NCBI RefSeq assembly: GCF_000209165.1
Contig: NC_009046.1
Location: 1,116,001 to 1,180,000, forward strand
Origin: Scheffersomyces stipitis CBS 6054
Taxonomy: Eukaryota; Ascomycota; Pichiomycetes; Serinales; Debaryomycetaceae
Reading direction: 5' to 3'
DNA: 64,000 bases
Part shown: piece after piece, positions 51,599 through 60,725 of the stretch
Position numbering within the stretch: position 1 is the first letter of the stretch
How the letters are laid out: every line of letters begins with the position of its first letter
Made by a program: the position numbers and the translations under genes
Notes under the pieces: model-generated
Seen by the model: only the letters and a program-made list of their open reading frames with translations
The model's database searches: none
Told to the model about the DNA's origin: nothing

Positions 51599-52588
51599 CT
51601 ATTTAGGCTCCTCGCGTACGGAGCTTGCAAGAGTGGCATCGTTTCGGACATTGGAGAAAAGCGTAGCCCCGTCATTCATTGATTCGGTCTCACTTTCTTC
51701 AGCTATGGTGCCAATTTCTTCCTCTATAGGATCTGCAAGAGGGAGTTCAGCCTCTACAGGCTGAGCAAAGGTAGTCTTCTTCGAGTCGGTACCTTTCTCA
51801 CTCGACCTTTTATTCTGTTTCAGAGGTGAAACAATTTGTGGAAGTTGTTCCTTCAGCCTCTTCGAATACATGCTGTAACTGTAGCCGTCGTCATCTTCAT
51901 AAACAAGCTCCTGTTTCGTCTTATTCGTCAGGCGACCTCTGAGATTTCCTGACGTGTGTATATTTGAGCCTGTAGCTCTTGTTTCAGTGTGGTCATCTAC
52001 TACCACAGTATTCAACAATCTGCTTAATAGAGGCGTGCTCTGGGCAGAAGCATCTCTTCTGGGAGAGCTCTTTGCAGAAGAAACAGGAGTGACAAACCGT
52101 TTCCTGTCTGGACTACTTATATTAGCATTTCTAGTAGACACCTTGCTACCTTGGTAGCTTTTGTAGAGCGATCTAGACCCTTTCTTTGTTTTCCTTTTAC
52201 CCCATGTAAGCAAGTATCGAATGCCAATGATATTCCAGCCCAAGATGGTGCCAGCACAAATTCCCAAAAACACACTGACCATGGCGAAATGGGTAAAATT
52301 GACAAAAAAGAGGTGGAGTTGGGCTGCTAACCAGGCATTGTCCGCCCTTTCTGGATTGGAGTCGTTTAGCTCGAGTACATACGAAAGTGGTATCACTATA
52401 GGAATCTTGATGAGCGCCGTATAGATGGTAATCAGAACAAGGAGCTGGATGGGAATCAACAATAGATGTAGAACTAGCATGTACTGGATGTATACAAAGT
52501 AGTATATGGGTGTAATTACCACCAAGTTGAATACTGACCAGATACCTCTAAACACCACCATAAATGAATTCACTACTATTGCATACAT
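51599..52588 (-). CDS. Membrane protein with N-terminal hydrophobic region and cytosolic tail
   Basis: 329 residues. The first ~65 are almost continuously hydrophobic (likely two or three helices or a hairpin), and another helix lies at about 95-122 (FAMVSVFLGICAGTILGWNII). A basic stretch KRKTKKGSR marks the cytosolic side. The remaining 200 residues are polar, Ser-rich with several SP and TP sites, then acidic (DPIEEEIGTIAEESETESM). This layout resembles ER or lipid-droplet proteins such as the seipin partner Ldb16, but I do not see a sequence match strong enough to name it. Confidence 0.7.
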   Translation of the reverse strand: MYAIVVNSFMVVFRGIWSVFNLVVITPIYYFVYIQYMLVLHLLLIPIQLLVLITIYTALIKIPIVIPLSYVLELNDSNPERADNAWLAAQLHLFFVNFTHFAMVSVFLGICAGTILGWNIIGIRYLLTWGKRKTKKGSRSLYKSYQGSKVSTRNANISSPDRKRFVTPVSSAKSSPRRDASAQSTPLLSRLLNTVVVDDHTETRATGSNIHTSGNLRGRLTNKTKQELVYEDDDGYSYSMYSKRLKEQLPQIVSPLKQNKRSSEKGTDSKKTTFAQPVEAELPLADPIEEEIGTIAEESETESMNDGATLFSNVRNDATLASSVREEPK

Positions 52589-53354
52589 ATTTTGGTGTCG
52601 GTAGCGATGAGTATTTGGAGAAAGGTCAAGATGTAAAAGATAGGAACAATCAAATAGCTAGCAGAGTAGTCCAGGTATGTTTGCCTGTAGATGTGTGTGG
52701 TTAAGTGATGTTATTTGATTTTGTAGATATTATTATCATATGGTTAAACTTTCCAAAATGATTCTTTTCTGTACCAATTTGTGTAAGGTGTGAGATCTGG
52801 GGTAGTGTACTTAATTTATGGTGATACTAGTATAGTCTCGTTTTAGTAGTAGGAGTACTGGTAGCAGTAGTAGCAGTAGTAGCAGTAGGAGTAGTAGCGG
52901 TACTAGAAGTAGTTGAGCAGAGGCATTGAGTGTTTTGACTTGTCGTTGAAATTTGGGTCTACTTTTAGAGGAGAGTTCATACAGCAGTATGGAATACAGA
53001 GATACAAATATGGTGTGGTACTCAGTATAGCAGAATTATTCAGAGAATACTATTCTGAATAGTCTATCAGAGTACTGATGTACTACTACAATCTGTATTA
53101 ACGTTTTCCATTCATTATACTAAACTAATGTGAAGTGAATATGTTCTTATACCTTTCCTAAATAACCGTGATAATGAAAAACTATTACAAAAACTAGAAC
53201 AAAGACTGGTTCATCGACTGACAACTGAAACTTCGTGGTAAACCTGATTATTTATAATTATGTATATATACGTGTATTAAGTAACAAGTTACCGATAAAC
53301 GTAATTCGAAAAAAAGTATGCCTGGGTGTGTGGAACAAGTTTCCATTACAATGC
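52589..53354. other. Spacer with AGT/AGC repeat
   Basis: 766 bp upstream of the membrane-protein gene and downstream of SOK1. It holds the triplet repeat at 52845-52913, then AT-rich DNA. No gene seen. Confidence 0.45.
52845..52913. repeat. Non-coding AGT/AGC triplet repeat
   Basis: About 69 bp of AGT, AGC, AGG and GGT triplets in one frame. It lies outside any called gene. In that frame it would encode a Ser-rich stretch. Confidence 0.75.
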
Positions 53355-55748
53355 TTAGGTTGTCAAGATGGCAGCATTAGTGGTTGTGTTGCTGCTGTCG
53401 TCGTTGTTCTTGTTGGAAGTAGAGGATGAAGAAGGGTGCATTGCGTTGTCGTTGTTGCTGTCATTGTTGCTGTTATTGTTGTTGCTGTTGTTGCTGTTGC
53501 TGTCGTTGTCGTTATAGTTCATGAGCTTTTTGGTCACGTTGAACTTCTTCTTGTCCTGTTGGAGTTTGTGATGTTGCGACTTGATGTGGTCAATGTAGTA
53601 ATTGCCGAACACGTTCCAGTGGAACTTGACCAAGGTCAGGATGCGCATGGCGATGTTCTTCAACTCGGTGTTGGACGCATCAGGGGTGGCGGGGGCTGTA
53701 GATTGAAGAGCGGCGTCTTCTCTGACAGAAGTAGCAGAAGTAGTAACACAGACTGGAGCTATAGTGGTATCTTCGGTGTTGATGATAGTCATGATTTCGT
53801 TCAACAATTCCTTGAAGATCTTGGCTTCCATCAATCCGTAGACTTCTGAGTTGGGCTGGATATGCTTGCTCAACCAGTTGTAAGAGAACTCGACCAAATC
53901 TTGGGGCAATGACAAGTTGGCGTTGGAGTTCGAGCCAGCAGACAAGTTCTTGACCAACTGCAACGAAATGGACGAAATGTTCTTAGTCCACTTGATGTTG
54001 CCGTTATCGTCAGTAACGATAGCCAAGATCTCTTGCTGTACCTTCAGGATGTTAGCAGCTGCTAGTAACGAAGTTGGTTTCTTAGCGTTAATCACAAGCT
54101 GCTTGTACAACACGATACAGAGCTGGACACAGACCAACTGTCTAACGTCAGCACGGAGAAGAACCAACCGAGTGTGATCGAATGCGAGAGTCGAGGGGAA
54201 CTCGGTGGCCATCTGGCGACAGCTCAACAAGTCGATGATGGAGGAAATGATCACGGGCTTCAAGTTGGAGTCATTGATGTGACGATCTTCAGTGGGTTCA
54301 GAACAGTCCTCCATCAGCGAAGCCTTCTTGATGAACTTCTTGTAGAACCAGTTGAGCGAGTCGTTAATGTTAATCTTCTGGTGCGAAATCAAGGTCTGGA
54401 AGTAGTCACGCTCGAAGTCCACGGCGGTCTCAATGAGCACGGGTCTGAGAATGCGTATCTGGTGGTTGGCTACGTCCAACTTCATAGCTTCCAAAATCTG
54501 GAAGATCATTCTCAAGCCTCCAACAAGCAACTCGACCGAGTTGAAGTTGTAGGCGTCAACAAACTTCTGGTTCATCTCTACTACCCACTGGTCACGCATA
54601 GGCGCACAGTGGCTCTTGAAGACGTCACCAAGCCATTTGGACATCTCCACAAAGTCAAACGAGCCATGATTCAACTGTTGTACCAACAAGTCTATGTCCA
54701 TGATTTCGTTGACCTGTTGACGGTCCTTTGTGGGTAAAAGGCTGAGAAGAATGTCGCGTAAAGTTCCAAACAAAATTGGCAACCTGTTGATCTTGATCTT
54801 GATACTACTGTTATTGTCACTACTGCTACTGTTATTGTTGATGCTGTTTGTGTTGTTGAAGAATTGCGCACACTCCTTCTGTATTTCCAACCAGTATTTG
54901 TCGATGATGGACTTCTTGCGCTTTCCTCTTTCTCCGTCCAAGTTTGGTCTGAACTGGAGTTGTGGGTCAAACAAGATGTCGTGTCTCAACTGCGGGTTCT
55001 TGAGGATCTCATGCAAGTCGATTTCTTTAAGACTCTGCAAATTGATAGGAGGCAAAGGAGGGATGGAAGATGACAGGGATGACGATGACGAGCTGTTCTT
55101 CTTAAGCAGCGACGAGTTGTGATGAGTGTGGAGTCCAAGATGTGCATGTACAGACATCTGGCAGTAGGCTACATTGGGTGAGAAGTTGGTACTTCTCGAA
55201 GACGTGGTGCTGGTGTTGATACTACTGCTGTTGCCGGAGTTGTTGTGGTGGTGATGGTGGAAATGGTGCGGTCTCTGTGAGTTGTAGTTGATGATGGGGA
55301 GCGATCTCGATCTGAAGCGTCTGATGATGAATGGAGCCTTAGATTTCAAGGCAGCAGCCTTGGATGAAGCCGAGGACGACATGTCAGCACCAAGGCCGTT
55401 CGAGGAAGGGGTAGATTTCTTCAAGAGAAGTATGTTGCCAGAGTCTACTGCTGGAGGCTGTGGAATCGCAGCGATAGAAGGATCCAAACGGACTCTTTTC
55501 GATGAGTCAGCTAACGAGCAGGTGGCGGTCCCTGCAGAAGATGAGTTTCTCTTGGTTGAAGACGACGAAGAGCTACCGTCGGAGGTAGAAGCGGAGTTGG
55601 TAGATGCGGAGGTTGATGCAGAGGATGCTGAGCCAGCAGTTGAGCCACTGGTCTGCGGCTGCTGTGGATCGAAACAGACCTGTCTGAACTGGTCTTCCTG
55701 GAATATCTGGTCCTGGTTGTCGGGGTTGTTCAACTGCGAGTTCATCAT
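53355..55748 (-). CDS. SOK1: Sok1, TCP11-family protein
   Basis: 797 residues. The N-terminal ~235 residues are Ser/His/Asn-rich and disordered. The TCP11-like region starts at about 240 with IDLHEILKNPQLRHDILFDPQLQFRPN, the diagnostic fungal Sok1 segment, and continues as a helical domain to about 730. The C-terminal tail is nearly pure Asn/Asp/Ser repeats. S. cerevisiae Sok1 is a high-copy suppressor of protein kinase A loss. A CTG at codon 225 sits inside a Ser run and should be Ser. The 5' side faces the long SFL1 upstream region. The start is one of two adjacent ATGs at 55748. Confidence 0.88.
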   Translation of the reverse strand: MMNSQLNNPDNQDQIFQEDQFRQVCFDPQQPQTSGSTAGSASSASTSASTNSASTSDGSSSSSSTKRNSSSAGTATCSLADSSKRVRLDPSIAAIPQPPAVDSGNILLLKKSTPSSNGLGADMSSSASSKAAALKSKAPFIIRRFRSRSLPIINYNSQRPHHFHHHHHNNSGNSSSINTSTTSSRSTNFSPNVAYCQMSVHAHLGLHTHHNSSLLKKNSSSSSSLSSSIPPLPPINLQSLKEIDLHEILKNPQLRHDILFDPQLQFRPNLDGERGKRKKSIIDKYWLEIQKECAQFFNNTNSINNNSSSSDNNSSIKIKINRLPILFGTLRDILLSLLPTKDRQQVNEIMDIDLLVQQLNHGSFDFVEMSKWLGDVFKSHCAPMRDQWVVEMNQKFVDAYNFNSVELLVGGLRMIFQILEAMKLDVANHQIRILRPVLIETAVDFERDYFQTLISHQKININDSLNWFYKKFIKKASLMEDCSEPTEDRHINDSNLKPVIISSIIDLLSCRQMATEFPSTLAFDHTRLVLLRADVRQLVCVQLCIVLYKQLVINAKKPTSLLAAANILKVQQEILAIVTDDNGNIKWTKNISSISLQLVKNLSAGSNSNANLSLPQDLVEFSYNWLSKHIQPNSEVYGLMEAKIFKELLNEIMTIINTEDTTIAPVCVTTSATSVREDAALQSTAPATPDASNTELKNIAMRILTLVKFHWNVFGNYYIDHIKSQHHKLQQDKKKFNVTKKLMNYNDNDSNSNNSNNNNSNNDSNNDNAMHPSSSSTSNKNNDDSSNTTTNAAILTT
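53427..53517 (-). repeat. Asn/Asp/Ser-coding triplet repeats at the SOK1 3' end
   Basis: GTTGTC/GTTATT-type triplets on the plus strand encode Asn, Asp and Ser on the gene strand for about 30 codons. Confidence 0.7.
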
Positions 55749-57858
55749 TAGTAACAGTGCGATATGGATATTGAGGCTAGTTTACGGGATTCGAAATTTA
55801 ACTGAAATTCGAGACTGAGACGGGAACTGAGATCTGAGAAACACTGAAATTCGATATGTGATGGATAGCTACGGCTGGAAGACGTAGATTAGATGAAGTT
55901 ATAGAAACAGATGAGCCGGGAGCAGATGAGACGAGACAAGTAGGACGTGGCACGTATTAGTCAGTTATATGTGAGATACAAGCTGGTGGATGTGTGAGCG
56001 TACTCACTTCTGGCGATTCTCAAAATGAGGCAAGATGCAGAGGATGAAAAAAAGGAAGAAGGCGTTTGCTACTAATTTTGGCTGGATCGGCTGGATGTGA
56101 GCGAGTGCCAGATGAGGAGAAGTGTAGGACGCTGTGGAAGCTTTTGGGGGTACAAGCGGTTTTTGGAGGGTATAACGGGGTGGTTAGGAGAAAGAAGAGA
56201 ATGTAAAAATTAAGAAAAATCCGGTTGTTATATTGAACAGAGAAAAGGATTGGTGACGATGATAATATTATTAAATTAAAATTAGCTGTGCTCAGTTGAG
56301 TAAAATACTACACCATCAATAATGTAGACAGCCTGAAAATATTTTCCTGTGGGATGGTTCTTTTTAAGGGATGACGAAAAAGAAATGCCTGGTCAAAAAG
56401 AAGCCAATGTGAAGGAAGAGAAATTATCACCACCAGAACATCCAAGGACGGCTCAGATAATAGTAATAGATGATGAGAGCTCAGTCAGAACGGCACCCGC
56501 ATACAAAAAAGGTGATGTTGGAACTGGCGAAAAAAAATATTCTTGACTAATCACTGGGAGACTGCCAGAGCCAATACAAAAAAAAAATCGGAAAAAGAAA
56601 CGCAGCCAACGTGAAATCGCCGCCAGATGAAATTTAGTCCCACAACGAAATACAACGTCCAGGCAGAGACGAGAGCTGAAATGAATGTATATAGAAATAG
56701 AAATGGCTATGGAATAATATCAAAATGAGTATGGAAATGGCTTTCGGCTGTGTGCAGGCCGCTGCCTTGCTGACGGAATTTAAATTAATAGACATTAGCC
56801 GCTGAAGGTCACACTGTGAGCGGTAGTCATTCCCAGACTTTGCCGCCATGGCGAAGAGCTGGTGATGGAGCTGCTTTGCCTGAAGCAGAGGTTGCAGATA
56901 CCGCTCGTAGATCATCCACCTCTTTGTAGTTTACGACTCGTAGATTGTTCGCCTCGATCCGAGTGCAACTTGCACTTTTTGGGGCCATGATTTTTCCGCG
57001 AGTCTTTTGCACCTGAGATTTTTTCTTTTTCAAGTGGGATTTTCTTGATACGAGAAAAACGCTTCTGATTTGAGAACAATTAATTAAACTAACCCAGCTT
57101 CCTTGTTGGAGGACTTGGAACAATGCCTCGCTGAATCTTCAGCTGCGGTTGCATCGCTTTCGTCTCGTCTGCTGCCACAATCGCCAGATATCTCTCACTA
57201 GCCGCCGCTGCGACGGCGGAACCACCTCCGGCTTCGCTCAAGCTGCCGCTGTGCGCTGCAACTTCTTGCTGACATTTCTGCACATTTCTAGACCCGAGAG
57301 CTCATACTGCCGCCAAACGCTGCCATACTTAACGGCGTGTGTCGAGAGCTATTCGAAGGACTAAAAAAGTCGCGCCGACATTCATGGGAAGAATTAGGAA
57401 ATATTGGCGGAAAAAGCGTAGTCATGTGTAGCTCTTCGAGAAAATGTCGTGTCCTGTGGTATTTTCTTCGTCTACCAAAGGATGTGAAATGAGTGCCAAA
57501 ATAAGGCAATTTCTTTTGTGTCCCACTGCGGTACCGGCCACCCAATTAACCCGCTTCCGTCAAGGCTGTAGGTAGGCTGGAGGCTGGAGACTGCCACTGC
57601 GTCTAAGTGAATGCCTTATCATATGCCGCCAGTCAGGTGACCTCATCTCTTCGTCTTGTGTTTGTATTGTCTCGGGTCTCTTGAACCTCATCTCTTCTTT
57701 TCGCACCTCTTATTGTGTTCTCTGATTGCCAACACAACGCATGCGTGCTGGCGAGTTCCAGATACGATGCCGTAAACACATTCCAGGCTAGCCGCCATCG
57801 GACGCCGTTGTTATCGTCTTCGTACATCTAAAACACCGCAGCAATTTATTATTCCGTG

Positions 57859-57910
57859 CACGTGACCCGTGATGTAATCCACAGGTTCCCGAACCGATGC
57901 TCCGCACGTG
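57859..57910. promoter_or_regulatory. Two CACGTG boxes 46 bp apart
   Basis: TGCACGTGACC (core 57859-57864) and CGCACGTGATGG (core 57905-57910), 2.1 kb from SOK1 and 2.8 kb from SFL1. Confidence 0.5.
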
Positions 57911-59286
57911 ATGGACCATAGCAATTCCAGGTGATTTCAGTTGTGTAGCTGCAAGTGCCGTAGAAGGTGTTATCGTTCTGTATTGGCTTGCGATGGCAAG
58001 TAGTGCCGAGTTTGGGGGGTTGGATTAGACGGTATCGCTGTACGCACTACGTTTTCTAATCTAAATTTGAACTATGGGCTACAAAGCAACTTGCTACCAG
58101 GTTCCTTTGTCTGCTTGTGCACTTGTACGTCGTAGACGTCCCCCACACTGAAACTTGAGGATCTTTGGAGGCATCAGAGCGCCCTTAAAGGAATGAATGG
58201 AATTTACCATTGTGCTTGTTGGGGAGGGGTAAGCAAAACAATAAAAACGGTTTATGTAAAAGTCATGTAAATGAATACGACGTTGCGGAAAGACGCCTGG
58301 AGTTGGTGCAGCAGGCTAATCTAAGTCAAGACAAATAGCCTAGATAAACGGCTATATGTGGTAGAATATAGTCGTAGCGGACTTGGCTGTTGCGGCAAGT
58401 GCAGTATATTTGGATCTGGAAACAGGCATTTACTGACGAAGAAAGACTGAGACTACTGTGGCACAGTGTACAGTACAGAAGCAGACGTCAGAGTCGGTAT
58501 TCTAGCGATAGAAGCGAAACTGGTTCAGAGCGTGAGCCTGATTCTGGATATGATTTGCTGTTTGTGAGTCTGAACATGACTCAGTTGACAGTGGGCCCTC
58601 CGCCAGAGTTCCCGAGGTTAAAAGGATCTGCAGTAACTGCGGAAATGTGCTGTGTAGAAAATATCACTCCCCACCGCAAAAATAATGCCCTAATTGGATA
58701 ATATTGGATGCTAGAAATAACCTTGTATAATATTGCCGCCGCAAGAAGCTTTTTCTGTTTGGGCTGGGAACGGGGAGCCACGACTAAACTGCCGGATATG
58801 TAGAGCCAGGGTAGGTGTACAGAAATGCATAATCGGGACTGCAGCAGAATAGAGATGTGGCAATAATAACGTCGGTATACACGCCTGGAATGAGATGGCA
58901 GTGGAATATAGACATGCTTACATTTTACGGCTGCAAGACCGCTGTATGTCGCACAGATATTTTTTTTACTTAGACGTTATTATTAGTACACCAGAGCCAA
59001 ACCCGCCAGGTGGGTGGTTAGATAACCACGATTGCAACACCATAAAACAACCCCAGAGAAGAAAAGGGGACAATAGCCCTTGTCCGCGACGTTTCTTTCG
59101 CTGACGTTCGTTTAGTTGAAGAAGCTTTCGGCTGTCGCGTGTCGTTTACGAATAGTTTGATCTGGCTAACACTAATCGTCGATCTGTGCAAATGTCTCTG
59201 CCAGCCTTGGTTAATATTTTTTCAGGGTACTGATAGATTCCCATACAGAAACTAGAAGACTAAACCAGATTGTTTTCGATGTTGAC

Positions 59287-59305
59287 GCTGGCAGCATCTG
59301 CCAGC
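59287..59305. repeat. Perfect 8-bp hairpin with 3-bp loop
   Basis: GCTGGCAG-CAT-CTGCCAGC. The arm CTGCCAGC also occurs alone at 59208-59215 and 59955-59962. Confidence 0.75.
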
Positions 59306-60725
59306 ATCTGCGGTGATCTAGACCGAAACCATCTCTGTCAGCGTCGCTTAGCTGCTACAGTTTGCGGAATGTGATTGCGGGAACGATAGCTGAGGTTGAG
59401 GCAGTTGCAGACCATTGTTAAACGTTAAACAAGTGTGTGCGATGTTACAATCCAAGTCCACATACTGGCTCCGCCTTCTACAAGTGGAAAGCTCCTTAGC
59501 TGCACGGAGTAGTTCTTTATTGTAGTTGCAGAGGTAAACTGACTTGGCGAAGATATGCTTAGAGGCTTCTGAAATTGCCGTGTAGCTAGAATTCAGTTCA
59601 AACCTTATCTTTTGTAGTATCGATTGCAGTATCTGCGTTGTAGTGCCATTGTTGTAGAAGCCGTAGACGACTTCCAGAGCCAGTGCTGCTTAGGGCATTT
59701 CTGGTGCAGCGGCTTCCCGAACCGACTATTGTGCCAATGTCGTCATATGTGGGGGCTCCAGCTCAGGGTAGCTACAGGGACTGCGAACGGTTGAGAAGTC
59801 TACTTAGAAATCTTTAGTAAACCTATGGACAGGCATGGCTGAACGCCCGTTGCAGCTTTTCCACGTCTGCTCTACTGTAAGATGGTGCCATATCTTTACA
59901 TCGTCGTTTTTGGAACCCCCGAGGAAGAAGAATCTCACCGAAGCTCAAAAGGATCTGCCAGCCTCTAATCCAATCTGTGCCGTGGCTGCATGTGCAGGTG
60001 CGACATTTCTGTCGGTATATCTCCGGCGACAGGCTTTAATTCTGTGACACTCTTTTCGACACTCTCGCAAATAATTTTCGGTACAAGAAGCACATTTGGG
60101 TTGGATATTTGAGAATTGGTGGTGGTTTTTCGTTTTCTGGAATCCAAGCGACAAACTGTGGATTGTTTCGTTTCTTCTTGTTTATTCGCTACAGTTTCAA
60201 GATTTTCCCATTTTACCACTGGTTTGTTCTGCCGTACTTGCTTGTACCTGATACTCAACGTTGCACAATACAGCCTGAAAACCCCTGTACGATTTTTGAG
60301 GAAACACTTGCCCGGTTTTTTATCTGAAATTTCACCAGAATAAGCACAGCTGAAGTCATCGGTCAGCCCTATAAAACACTGTGGCAACATAAAGAAAGAC
60401 CCTGTCGACCGTTCCTCTTCGCCGTCTCCGTCTTTTCAACCTGGTAGACCATATTTGTGTGATCATCTGGCTCTCCGAGTTTTTTCTGGCTCGATAATTT
60501 TAAGTGTTGTTCTAGAATCAATTCAATCCAGTAATTTTTCAGAACATTAAACACACTTCGCCAAAGTTACGACAAATCTACAACTTTCCGTACTATCCAC
60601 CACTAGCCATTTTGTAATTCTAGCCATTTCGCTAACTCATTTCACTGTTGTAACTCATCTCAGCACTGTACTATACTTGTCATCACTGTTTTATTACCTG
60701 CCTATCGTATCATGTACATATAACC

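Larger units (their letters stand above)
55749..60725. promoter_or_regulatory. 5 kb gene-free region between SOK1 and SFL1
   Basis: The longest spacer in the window. No frame has a recognisable product; several listed frames begin at TTG or GTG. The best ATG frame is minus-strand 59965-60390 (141 codons, unknown). Features seen are two CACGTG boxes 46 bp apart (57859, 57905), a GC-rich dyad at about 57204-57221, a perfect hairpin at 59287-59305, and repeated CTGCCAGC. The segment next to SFL1 (60500-60725) is rich in CACTRTT/CATT and pyrimidines, like a leader. Long upstream regions are known for morphogenesis regulators in Candida species. Confidence 0.6.

Noticed and set aside
56384..56546. 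53-codon ATG frame (MPGQKEANVKEEK...)
   Set aside because: Short, charged, no homologue recognised, in an A-rich part of the spacer.
58390..58701. 103-codon plus-strand frame upstream of SFL1
   Set aside because: Starts at TTG, no recognisable domain, atypical composition.
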